Below, in pieces: positions 51,906 to 62,200 of a DNA stretch of 64,000 nucleotides. The translations under genes were made by a program, and so were the position numbers. The DNA comes from an uncultured Caulobacteraceae bacterium (GTDB taxonomy: Bacteria; Pseudomonadota; Alphaproteobacteria; Caulobacterales; Caulobacteraceae). Where the stretch lies: the NCBI GenBank assembly GCA_903872075.1, contig CAIQJF010000040.1:1-64000 (forward strand), in the 5' to 3' direction. The notes under the pieces were generated by a model, which worked only from the letters and a program-made list of their open reading frames with translations, had not been told where the DNA came from and ran no database searches. Position 1 is the stretch's first letter, and each line of letters begins with the position of its first letter.

Positions 51906-52667
51906 TCAGTACTGGACGCGCTTGGTGACGCCGCCGTCGATGACGACGTTGGTCCCGGTCATGAACGGGCAGGCGGGCGAGGCCATGAAGGCGATGGCCT
52001 TGGCCACTTCCTCGCCGGTGCCGAGCCGGCCCATGGGCACGGACTTGACGGTCTGCTCGTACAGCGGGGTCATGTGGGTCTTGATCATGTCCCACGATCC
52101 GCCCTGGATGAAGACCGGTCCCGGCGAGACGGTGTTGACGCGGATGCCCTTGGGGGCGAGCTGCTGGCTGAGGGCCGAGGCGTAGTTGATCACCGCCGCC
52201 TTGACGGCGTTGTAGGCCTGCGGGCCGAAGAAATCCTCCAGGGCCGCGGTCGAGGAGACCGCGACGATCGAACCGTTCTTCGACTTCTCCAGGAAGGGCA
52301 GGGCGGCCTGGACGCCGCGGAACGTGGCCAGAAGGTCCAGTTCGAAGGTGTTCTTCCATGTCTCCTCGCTGGCCGGGCCGCCGCCGGCGGAGGCAAAGGA
52401 AATGAAGATGTCGCAGCCGCCGAGGCCCTCGGCCGCCCGGGCCACCCAGGCGCCGTAGGCCGCCGCGTCGGCCATGTTCACGGATTCACCGAGCGCCTTG
52501 ACGCCCTTGGCGCTGAGCGAGGCCACGGTGGCGTCCACGCCCTCCTGACCGCGCGCGCAGATCGCCACATCGCAACCTTCGGCCGCCAGGGCCTCCGCCG
52601 TCGCGCGCCCGATACCCTTGCTCGCGCCCGCCAGAACGGCCTTAAGGCCCTTGAGACCGAGATCCAT
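51906..52667 (-). CDS. SDR family oxidoreductase
   Basis: The 253-residue product has AGASKGIGRATAEALAAEGC near residues 14-33, a modified NNAG region (ISFASAGGGPAS), catalytic Ser in AVSSTAALEDF, YxxxK in AYNAVKAAVINYASALSQ and the end TNVVIDGGVTKRVQY. The NNAG change is the pattern of 3-oxoacyl/7-alpha-HSDH-like SDRs that lost the Asn-Asn pair. It heads the SDR-ThuA operon. The strong TetR palindrome at 52692-52727 lies 25-60 bases before its start, so it is probably repressed by the adjacent TetR. Confidence 0.88.
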   Translation of the reverse strand: MDLGLKGLKAVLAGASKGIGRATAEALAAEGCDVAICARGQEGVDATVASLSAKGVKALGESVNMADAAAYGAWVARAAEGLGGCDIFISFASAGGGPASEETWKNTFELDLLATFRGVQAALPFLEKSKNGSIVAVSSTAALEDFFGPQAYNAVKAAVINYASALSQQLAPKGIRVNTVSPGPVFIQGGSWDMIKTHMTPLYEQTVKSVPMGRLGTGEEVAKAIAFMASPACPFMTGTNVVIDGGVTKRVQY

Positions 52668-52691
52668 CGCGTTTGCTCCCTGAATGATCCG

Positions 52692-52727
52692 CCGGCAAAA
52701 ACCGACAAGCTTGTTTGTTATTGCCGG
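52692..52727. promoter_or_regulatory. 36-base palindromic operator between SDR-ThuA and tetR
   Basis: The core AACCGACAAGCTTGTTTGTT (52700-52719) is centred between 52709 and 52710, and the flanks CCGGCAA (52692) and TTGCCGG (to 52727) are symmetric about the same centre. Fifteen of 18 arm bases pair. It lies in the 166-base gap between the SDR (minus) and tetR (plus), the usual position of a TetR autoregulatory operator. The core matches 16 of 20 bases at 39387. Confidence 0.72.
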
Positions 52728-52833
52728 ACTATAGGGGATGATCCACCCTCGTCTAGCCGGGCGGCGCGTGACCGCCTAAAAAAAGGCGAAGGGCCCGGCG
52801 GGGTTCGACGATCTGGCCCGAGGACGGCGATCA

Positions 52834-53505
52834 ATGGACGATATCAGCCTGCGCGTACTGGCCCAGCTGGAGCCTGAAGGCCTGGATGCCGAAGGTCAGA
52901 GCTGGCAGCAGCGCAAGAGCGTTCAGACCCGCATCACCATTCTTGAAGCGGCGATCGATTGCCTTCAGCAGCACGGTTACGGCCGCACGACCACGCAGCT
53001 GATCGCCGAGATGGCCGGCATCTCACGCGGCGCCATGCTGCATCACTACGCCACCAAACAGGATCTGATTTCGTCGGTGATCGACTACACCGTCTACAAG
53101 CGGATGGAGGTTTTCCTGGAGGGTATCCGCGCCCTGAAGGATTCGGCCCGGATCGACGAGATGGCCGGGATCGAGATCTCCTTCCAGAGCATGCTGACGC
53201 GGGAGTTCGCCGCCTATCTTGAACTGGCCATCGCGGCCCGCACAGACCCTGATCTGGCCGAGATCTTCCTGCCCAAGGCGCGGCGCTTCGATCAGACCGA
53301 GCTGGCCGAAATTATTCGCGCCTTCCCCGAATGGGCGGAAAATCCGGACGGCTACGCCCTGGCGATGGACTACGCCAACGCCGCGCTCGAGGGGCTGGTG
53401 ATCAATCGTGACATCTGGCCGGAGCGCGATCAGCGGGTGCTGTGTCATTTCGTCGGAAAGACGATCGCCATGCTGCGACGGGGCGACCTGACGGTTCCGG
53501 CCTGA
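52834..53505 (+). CDS. TetR family transcriptional regulator (copy 2)
   Basis: The 223-residue product is a TetR repressor: leader WQQRKSVQTRITILEAAIDC, HTH HGYGRTTTQLIAEMAGISRG, then AMLHHYATKQDLISSVIDYT, followed by an eight-helix ligand domain ending GKTIAMLRRGDLTVPA. It is the paralog of the TetR at 41626. It is divergent from the SDR-ThuA operon with a palindromic operator between, the classic local-regulator layout. Ligand unknown. Confidence 0.93.
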   Translation: MDDISLRVLAQLEPEGLDAEGQSWQQRKSVQTRITILEAAIDCLQQHGYGRTTTQLIAEMAGISRGAMLHHYATKQDLISSVIDYTVYKRMEVFLEGIRALKDSARIDEMAGIEISFQSMLTREFAAYLELAIAARTDPDLAEIFLPKARRFDQTELAEIIRAFPEWAENPDGYALAMDYANAALEGLVINRDIWPERDQRVLCHFVGKTIAMLRRGDLTVPA

Positions 53506-53670
53506 TCCGACGGCGCGATCGATCGGGAACCCAGGCGGGCTTCGGGCGTTCCACGGCGGCGAGAGCACGGCCACGCAGAGGTGGCCGTCGTGGTCGCCGG
53601 CGCGAGCCGCGGTGCTAGGAGCCTGTGCCGCGATCGTGGTAGGTTTAGTGGCAACGTTAAGGGGTGCCTC

Positions 53671-54363
53671 ATGAGAAAGTCTGTCCCGGTTCTTCTGGCC
53701 GGAGTCATGGCCCTGTCGGGCCTCGCTTTCGTCGCCCAGGCGGCCGAGCCCTCCGCCCAGGATTATCTTAAGGAAATCCAGACCGCCGCGGCGGGCCCGA
53801 CGCAGCCCAGCGCGAGCCCGGTGACCGGGGTGTGCGAAAACGGCGAAGCCCGCGACGAGAACGGCGCCTGCCCGGTCGTCGATGAGGCAGGGCCGCAACG
53901 TGGTTTCACCCTGTTCTCCGGCTCCATGACCAAGCCGCAGGTCGCGCCGTCGAAGCCGGCGTCCCAGACCGCGGTGGCGCGTGAGGTGCGGCCTGTCGCC
54001 GCGGCGTCAGACAGCCTGCGTTGCGGCCTGCTTTGCGACCTGAAGATCAGTTTCAAGACCGGTTCATCGGTGCTGACGCCTGACAGCGAGATCAAGCTGT
54101 CCCGGTTCGCCGATGCGTTGCGTGACGCCTCCCTGGTGCGTAAGCGCTTCGAGATCGCCGGTCACACCGACGCTTCCGGGTCCGCGGACAAGAACCGCGC
54201 CCTGTCGCAGGCGCGGGCCGAGGCCGTAAAGGCCTTCCTCGTGGCGCACGGTGTCGACACCGGACGCCTTCAGGCCAAGGGCTACGGGGCCGAGGGGCTT
54301 GCCTACCCCAATGCGCCCACCGATCCGCGCAACCGTCGGGTCGAAGCTCGGGTTTTGAACTAA
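53671..54363 (+). CDS. OmpA-family peptidoglycan-binding exported protein
   Basis: The 230-residue product starts at ATG 53671 with a signal peptide (SVPVLLAGVMALSGLAFVAQ, cut near AQAA). A linker with two Cys (CENGEARDENGACP) leads to a C-terminal OmpA domain: KISFKTGSSVLTPDSEIKLS, IAGHTDASGSADKNRALSQA, RAEAVKAFLV and GYGAEG...NRRVEARVLN. The domain binds diaminopimelate in peptidoglycan. There is no beta-barrel, so it is probably periplasmic. It precedes the TpsB/TpsA genes by 78 bases and could anchor or stabilise that secretion system at the envelope (inference). Confidence 0.88.
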   Translation: MRKSVPVLLAGVMALSGLAFVAQAAEPSAQDYLKEIQTAAAGPTQPSASPVTGVCENGEARDENGACPVVDEAGPQRGFTLFSGSMTKPQVAPSKPASQTAVAREVRPVAAASDSLRCGLLCDLKISFKTGSSVLTPDSEIKLSRFADALRDASLVRKRFEIAGHTDASGSADKNRALSQARAEAVKAFLVAHGVDTGRLQAKGYGAEGLAYPNAPTDPRNRRVEARVLN

Positions 54364-54441
54364 GACCTTGGTGCCCGCCGCCGCGAGGATTAACGCTTCC
54401 AAGCCATGGCTGGGGCGAAACGGGGTCGATCCGGGGGGACT

Positions 54442-56238
54442 ATGATTTCACCACGCGCATGGCGGGCCGGTCTGGCGGCGATCACCGCGCTTGGCGCCGT
54501 CGCGGCGGCGAGTGTCGCGCTGCCACAGACCGCGCCGCTCCCGCCCAATCTCACTATTGAGCAAAAGACACAGCAACAGTCACGCGAGTTCGTGAATCCC
54601 GCCGCCCGGACGGAACCTGTGCGGCGGCAGCGCGCGACCGACGTGTTCTCCGGTCCGGCGAAGGAAGTCTGCCAGCTCTCCGATTCCCCGACGCTGGCTT
54701 TCGATTTCCATGAAGGCGTGATCGACGACGACGCCCACATTCTCTCCGAGCGCGACAAACAGACCGCCTGGGGCGGGGCGCTGGGCCATCGCATCACCCC
54801 CCACGAACTCTGCGAAATCCGCGACCGGCTGGCCACGCGCATCTTCGCCCGCGGCGTCCTGGCGCGGGTGATCATCCCGCCACAGACCATCTCCGCCGGC
54901 ACGGTGCATTTCCGGGTCATCGCGGCCAAGATCATCTCCGTCCGTTTCGACGGCGCCGACGTCGGTCCGGCCCAGGCCAAGGCCGAGGCCTACCTCAACC
55001 ATCTGCGCCGCCGCGACCGCTTCGACCTCGACACCGCCCAGCGCTGGCTGCTGCTGGTGAACGATATCCCCGGCATTCAAGCCAACGCCAAGATCGTCCA
55101 CTCCACCACCCCCGGGGCGCCGCCGGAAGGCCTCGATCTGATCGTGTCGATCAAGCGCACGGCGATCGATGAATTCGGCCTGATCTCCAATTCGAACGCC
55201 AAGACCCTGGGCCCCTGGAGCGCCATTACCCGGGTCGATTTCAACGGTTTCACGCCGTTCGGCGAGCGCACCTCGCTGATCGCCTACAGCACCCTCGGCA
55301 ACAATCGCCAGGAAGTCGCTCAGATCATCGAGACCGCCAGGCTGGGCGACAGCGGCCTGTTCGCCCAGGCGTCCTTCGCCTGGGGTCATTCGCGACCGGG
55401 CGATGTGCTCAAGGAGCTGCACCTGACCGGCAACTCCTACGTGGGCACCCTCGAACTCGACTACCCGTTGATCCGTCTGCAGCGGCAGAATCTGGTGCTG
55501 TCGACCGGTATTGACCTCGTCAATCAGGACACGACCTTCCCCGGCGGTCAGGTTCTCGCCAACGATTCCCTGCGGATCGCGTGGCTGAAGGCGGCGGGCG
55601 GAATTGTGTGGGCCGATCAGCCGGTCATGGACAATCTGATGACGACCGCGGTCGATCTCTCCGTCGAAGGTCGCAAGGGAATTGACGCGCTGGGCGCCAG
55701 CCGGTCCGGCGGGGCGCAGGGGCTCTCACGAAGCGAGGGCCATGCGGATGCCTGGGTGGTGCGGGCGGACGGTCATGCCTCCCTGCGAATCACGCCGAAC
55801 GATCCGCGTCTGGTCCCGATCACCATCAGCGGTCACTTCCAGGGCCAATGGGCCGACCGTGTGCTGCTGGCCTATGAGGATCAGTCGATTGGCAATCTGA
55901 CCATCGGCCGCGGCTATGATCCCAACGCGGCCTCGGGCGATCGCGTCGCTTCCGGCGAATTGAAGATCGAGGTTGGTCCGATGGCGCTGAGCCGCACCGT
56001 GCGGGTGACGCCCTACGCCTTCTACGATCTGGCCTACGTCGGGTACCTGCAGTCCGGCGAGCAGGATGTGACCCTCCGCTCGCTCGGCGGCGGTCTGGAG
56101 ATTCGTTTCCCCTATGACAAACGGGGTCACAGGATCCGGTTGGACCTGGGCTACGCCAAGCCGCTGGATAGGCCCATTCCGACCGCGCAGGAGAAGCCGC
56201 ACGAGCGGTTCCTCGTCCAAATGATCATAGCTCACTGA
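54442..56238 (+). CDS. Two-partner secretion transporter, ShlB/FhaC/HecB family (TpsB)
   Basis: The 598-residue product starts at ATG 54442 after GGGGGGA. A signal peptide (LAAITALGAVAAASVALPQT) is followed by a Gln-rich N-terminal stretch, POTRA domains (ARVIIPPQTISAGTVHFRVI, then VRFDGADVG and DIPGIQANAKIVH) and a 16-strand barrel with the conserved LTIGRGYDPNAASGD segment (VRGY-like motif of the family), ending HERFLVQMIIAH. It secretes its TpsA partner across the outer membrane. The tpsA gene starts 6 bases after its stop, so they form one operon. Confidence 0.92.
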   Translation: MISPRAWRAGLAAITALGAVAAASVALPQTAPLPPNLTIEQKTQQQSREFVNPAARTEPVRRQRATDVFSGPAKEVCQLSDSPTLAFDFHEGVIDDDAHILSERDKQTAWGGALGHRITPHELCEIRDRLATRIFARGVLARVIIPPQTISAGTVHFRVIAAKIISVRFDGADVGPAQAKAEAYLNHLRRRDRFDLDTAQRWLLLVNDIPGIQANAKIVHSTTPGAPPEGLDLIVSIKRTAIDEFGLISNSNAKTLGPWSAITRVDFNGFTPFGERTSLIAYSTLGNNRQEVAQIIETARLGDSGLFAQASFAWGHSRPGDVLKELHLTGNSYVGTLELDYPLIRLQRQNLVLSTGIDLVNQDTTFPGGQVLANDSLRIAWLKAAGGIVWADQPVMDNLMTTAVDLSVEGRKGIDALGASRSGGAQGLSRSEGHADAWVVRADGHASLRITPNDPRLVPITISGHFQGQWADRVLLAYEDQSIGNLTIGRGYDPNAASGDRVASGELKIEVGPMALSRTVRVTPYAFYDLAYVGYLQSGEQDVTLRSLGGGLEIRFPYDKRGHRIRLDLGYAKPLDRPIPTAQEKPHERFLVQMIIAH

Positions 56239-56244
56239 CCGCGC

Positions 56245-59200
56245 ATGTTCCCGCTGAAGGATAGACTCATGACGTCTGCCAGCGCCGCCCGCTCCGCGGG
56301 ACGACCCCAGGACGCGTTCAAAGCCCTTCTGCTGGGCGGATCGGCTCTTTGCGGCGTCGCCCTACTGTCGCTCGGTGATGGCGCGGATGCGGCCAATATC
56401 CTGCCCACCCAGGCCGCAGTCGACCTCGCGGTGACGGGTTCGGGCAGCCTTGCCACCAAGGTGCTGTCAGGCGGCGTGGTGACGCCGGGCACGGTGACCT
56501 ACACCTCCACGGGCGCCACGGCGGCGGTGACCCTGACGTCCGCGCCCCGCACGCTGATCGACTGGACCACGTTCGAGGTGGGAACCGGTAACACGCTGAC
56601 GTTCAACTTCAGCGCCTCCACCGACATCGTGGTGAATCGCGTGCCGACCACGGTGCCGATCAATATCGACACCGGCGGCCTGGTTCAGGGCAAGGTCGGC
56701 GGTTCTCAGGGCGGGAACATCTGGTTCCTCTCCGACGCCGGGGTGTTCATCAAGGGCAGCGTGACGGCGGCGGGCGTTCTGGCCACCAACAACATCAGCG
56801 TCCTGGACCTGAGTTTGTTGCAGACCTCGCTGCCCGCCCTGAAGACCCAACTCTCCGCTTTGAGCGGCCTGATCGACCTGTCCGGCACGGTGACGGCGAG
56901 CGGGGCCGAGGTCGATCCCACCACCGGCAATATCGTGCTCAGCGGCACGCTCGACACCAGCTTCAGCGGCGCGGCCGATCTGGAGACGGTGGGCACGATC
57001 AGCCAGAGCGGCGGCGGCATCCTCGCCGCCAGCCTGACGGGCTCCTCGGCCGGCGGCGCGTCCCTGACCAAGACGAACGTCTTCGCTACGCTCGACGGAT
57101 TCACCAACACCGGCGTCGGCAACGTGTCGATCAGCGACACGCCCATCGTGTTCATGACCGTTGCCAAACCCGTGGACGCCGGATCCGGCAACACCCTGAC
57201 CCTGACGGCCAATTCCGGGGGCCTGTTTGTCAACGCCGACCTCTCGGCGGCCGGCGGCGCGGTGAGCCTGAATTCGGCGAGCACCATCCTCCAGACCTCG
57301 GGCGTGATCACGACCGGCGCTCTCAGCGGCACGTCCGCCGGCGCCGTCAGCCTGACCGACGCCAACCTGTTCGACAGCCTGGCCGGCTTCACCAACACCG
57401 GGGTCGGCGATGTCAGCGTCACCGACGCCAAGAGCACCGGCCTGACGGTGACGTCCGCGGTCGACGTTGGCGCCGGCAACAACCTCACCCTGACCACGAC
57501 CAATGGCGGCCCGTTGGCCCTCAACGCCGACCTGAGCGCGGCCACGGCGACGGTCACCTTGTCCGCCGCCGGCGCGATTACCCAGGGCGTCAGCGTCATC
57601 ACATCGTCGGATGTGACCGGCTCATCCGACGGCGGAGTCAGCCTGACAGGCGCCAATAAGTTCTCGAACTTCAAGAACTTCACCAACACCACCAGCGGCG
57701 ACGTGGTGGTGAACGACGCTCAGAATCTGACCCTCGACACGGTGGTGAACACCGTCGGGTCGATGAACTTCACCTCGACCGGCTCGGTGACATCGGTCGC
57801 CAGCTCGGCGCTGGCTCCGGGTCAAGATCTCATCGTCACCGCCGGCACCGCCGTCGACCTGAAGAAGGCCCCGGTGATCGGCCGCGACTACATCGTCACC
57901 GGCAAGACCTTCACCAACAAGACTCTGCAACCGACGTTCAGCCCGGGCCGGGACTTCACGGTCCATGCGCTGCAGACCTTCGCACTGTCCACGAACCTGA
58001 CGGCAACGCGCAATCTGACGGTCACGAGCACGGGCTCGCTGGACACCACGGGCGCCACTTTGGCGGCGACGGGCGGCACGTTGAGCCTCTCCGGCGCCAC
58101 GGCTCTGACAGTCGGCGACACCTCCGCCATATCGGGCGGGACCACCTTCGCCACCACCACTTCGGGCGACATCACCCTGACAGGCGCCGTGACCGCCACC
58201 GGCCAGCTGGTGACCCTGAATTCCGTGGGGGTTGTCGACGGAACCGCGGCGACGATCAGTTCCGCCGCGATCACGGGGACGTCGGTCGGCGGCGCGACCC
58301 TGACCGGCGCCAACAGTTTCGACAGCCTCGCGGGTTTCACCAACACCGGTGTTGGTGACGTCTCGATCAAGGACACCAAGGCGTCCGGTCTGACGGTTAC
58401 CGGCGCCGTGGACGCCGGGTCCGGCAACATCCTGACGCTCACCACGACGGCGGGCGGAACCTTGACCCTGTCCGCCGACCTGTCGGCCGCCGGCGCAGGC
58501 GCAGTGAATCTGGTGTCGGCGGGCGTCCTGTCGCAATCGACCGGTGTCATCACCACCGGTACGCTGAGCGGATCGTCCAAGGGCGGGGCGACCCTCACCG
58601 ACGCCAACAAGGTCGGGACCTTCTCGAACTTCACCAACACCACTGGCGGCGATGTGAGCTTCTCCGACGCTCAGAACCTGACCGCGGACACGATCGCCAA
58701 TGCGGTCGGCTCGATCGCGATCGCCGCCACCGGCAGCCTGGACGTGACCGGCGGTGGCGTGACGTCTGGTTTTGACCTCACGCTGAGCGCGGGCACATCG
58801 CTGACGCAGGCCGCGGGTCCGACTGTGGTCCGTGACTACACGATCACGGCGGCGACCTTCGACACCAACAGCCTGACGCCGGCCTTCACGCCCGGGCGCG
58901 ACGTCACGGTCCACGCCCTGTCGGCCCTGACCCTGGCGACCGACCTCACGGCCACCCGCAGTCTGACGGTCACCAGCACCGGCGCTCTGGACACGAGCAC
59001 CCAGACCCTCACCGCCACGGGCGGGACGCTCAGCCTCACGGGGGTTGGCGGTCTGACGGTGGGCGCCACCGTGGCGACGGCCGGGGCGACGTCGTTCACG
59101 ACGACCACCAGCGGGGCTATCGGCCTGACCGGCGCGGTTAACGCGACGGGGCAGTCGGTGACCCTGACATCGGCCGGCGCGATCAGTGAGACCCTGGCCG

Positions 59201-62200
59201 GCGCCATCACCGCCACGACCGTTCAAGGCTCGTCCGTGGGCGGCGCCAGCCTGACCAAGGCCAACGCCTTCGACACCCTGGCGGGTTTCACCAACACCGG
59301 CGTCGGGGCGGTGTCGATCACCGACGCCAAGGCGGGCGGTCTCACCGTGTCCTCCACCGTCGACGCGGGGTCAGGCAACGCCCTGACGTTGACGACCACG
59401 AGCGGCGGCGCGCTCACCCTGTCGGCGGACCTGTCGGCGGCGACCGGATCGGTGAGCCTGGTCTCGGCCGGCGCCCTGTCTCAGACCAGCGGCGTCATCA
59501 CCACGGCGGCCCTGAACGGCTCGTCGGCGGGCGGAGCGACGCTGACCGACGCCAACCTCTTCGACAGTCTCGCGGGCTTCACCAACACCGGCGCCGGCAA
59601 TCTGTCGATCAAGGACGCCAAATCGACGGGCCTGACGGTTTCCGCGGCGGTGGACGCTGGAACGGGCAACTCCCTGAATCTGACCACCACGAACGGCGGG
59701 GCCTTGGCCCTTCAGGGCGACCTCCTCGCCTCGGCCGGTTCGGTCAATCTGGCCGTATCCGGGGCCGTGTCGCAGACCTCCGGCGTCATCACCACGGCGT
59801 CCCTGACCGGGACGTCGGCCGGCGGCGCTTCGCTGACCGACAACAACCTCTTCGACACCCTGGCGGGATTCAGCAACCTCGGCGTCGGCGCGTTGTCGAT
59901 TACCGATGCCAAGGCGACCGGCCTGACGGTGAGCAGCGCGGTCCAGGCGGGTTCCGGCAACACCCTGACCCTGACCACCAAGGCCGGTGGTGATCTGACG
60001 CTTTCGGCAACTCTCGGAGCGCCGCTCGGGGCGGTGGTTCTGTCGTCGGCAGGCGCCCTGTCCCAGACGACCGGCCAGATCATCACCGCCTCGCTGTCAG
60101 GGTCTTCCACGGGCGGCGCGTCGCTCACCGGCAACAATTTCTTCGACAATCTGGCGGGTTTCACCAACAGCGGCGCGGGAAATGTCTCGGTGTCCGACGC
60201 CCAGCCGACCGGTCTTACCGTCTCAGCCGCGGTCGATGCGGGGGCGGGCGGCAACACGCTCAAGCTGACCACCAGCGGCGGCGGCATAGCCCTCTCGGCC
60301 AATGTGACGGCGACGACGGGGACGATCGATCTGGTGTCGGCGGGCGCCGTCTCGCAGTCGGCCGGCATCGTCACCGCGACCACTCTGAACGGCTCGTCCG
60401 ATGGCGGCGCGGTGCTGAGCGCGGCCAACAAGGTTGCGGCGTTCAGCAGCTTCACGAACACCACCAGCGGCGACATCGTCTTCAGCGACGCTCAGGACCT
60501 GAGCGTGAGTTCGCTCTCCAACGCGGTGGGCTCGATCAATCTGTCGTCGACCGGCAACCTCAGCCTGACCGGCGCCGCCCTCAATTCCGGCTTCGACCTG
60601 AACCTCTCGGCGGGCGCCACGCTCGACGCCGCCTCGGCGCCCACGATCGTCCGCGACTATTCGATCACGGCCACGACCTTCGCGGGCCAGAGTTTCAACC
60701 CGACCTTCAGCCCGGGCCGCGACTACACGATCAACTCGCTCGCGCCCATGACCCTGACGTCGAGCATCACGGCCACCCGCAGTCTGACTGTCACCAGCAC
60801 CGGGGCGCTCGACACCACCGGCGCGACTTTGACGGCGTCCGCCGGCGCGCTGACCCTGACGGCCGCCACCGGCCTGACCGTCAAGGACACCGTGGCCACG
60901 TCCGGGGCGACGACCTTCTCGACGACGACCAGTGGTCCGATCACCTTGACCGGCGCCGTGAGCGCCGCAGGCCAGACCGTCAACCTGACGTCGAAGGGCG
61001 CCATCGCCCAGACCGGCGGCGCCATCACGGCGTCCGCCATCGCTGGCGCGTCGGTCGGCGGCGCGACCCTCACCGGCGGGAACCAGTTCGATACCCTGGC
61101 GGGTTTCACCAATACCGGCGTCGGGAACGTCTCGATGACCGACGGCAAGTCGTCCGGCCTGACCGTCTCGTCGGCGGTGGACGCCGGAAGCGGCAACACT
61201 GTCACCCTGACCACCATCAATGGCGGGCCGCTGGCGCTGTCGGCCAATGTCACGGCCGCGTCCGGGACGATCGATCTGGTGTCGGCGGGCGCCATCTCAC
61301 AATCGACCGGCATCCTGACGGCGAGCACGTTGAATGGAGCGTCGGACGGCGGCGCGGTGCTGAGCGGGGCCAACAAGGTCGCGACCTTCAGCACCTTCAC
61401 CAACACCACCAGCGGCGATATCGTCTTCAATGACGCGCAGACTCTGACCACGAACGCGATCGCCAACGCGGTTGGGTCGATCAGTCTGTCATCGACGGGC
61501 AATCTCAGCCTGACGGGCGCCGCGCTGAATTCCGGCGTCGACCTCATCCTTTCGGCGGGCGCCACCCTCGACCTCGCGGCCGCGCCGACGATCGTCCGCG
61601 ACTATTCGATCACGGCGCTGTCCTTCACGGGCCAGAGCTTCAGTCCGAACTTCAGTCCAGGCCGCGACTACACGATCAACGCGCTCGCGCCCCTGACCCT
61701 CACCTCAAGCATTACCGCGCCGCGCAACCTGATCCTCACCTCCGTGGGAACGATCACCCAAACCGGCGGCGTGATCACGGCCGTCGGTCTCGGTGGCTCG
61801 TCCGTGGGCGGGGCGAGCCTCAACCAGGCCAATCTGTTCGACAATCTCGTCGGATTCACAAACAGCGGAGCCGGCGGCCTTTCGGTCACCGACGCCAGGG
61901 CGACAGGGCTGACCGTCACCAGCGCGGTGAACGCCGGGACCGGCGGCATTGCCCTGACCACCACCAATGGCGGTTCGCTTACCCTGTCAGCCGTTCTCGC
62001 CGCCGCCTCGGGCACGGTGAATCTGGTGTCCGCGGGTCAGTTGTCCCAGACCGCGGGCACGATCGCGGCAACCACCCTGATCGGTTCGTCGGTGGGTGGC
62101 GCGGACCTGAGCGCCGCCAACCAGTTCAACACTCTCGCGGGTTTCATCAATACCGGCGCGGGCACGGTGACCCTTACCGACGCCAAGACCACGGGCTTCA

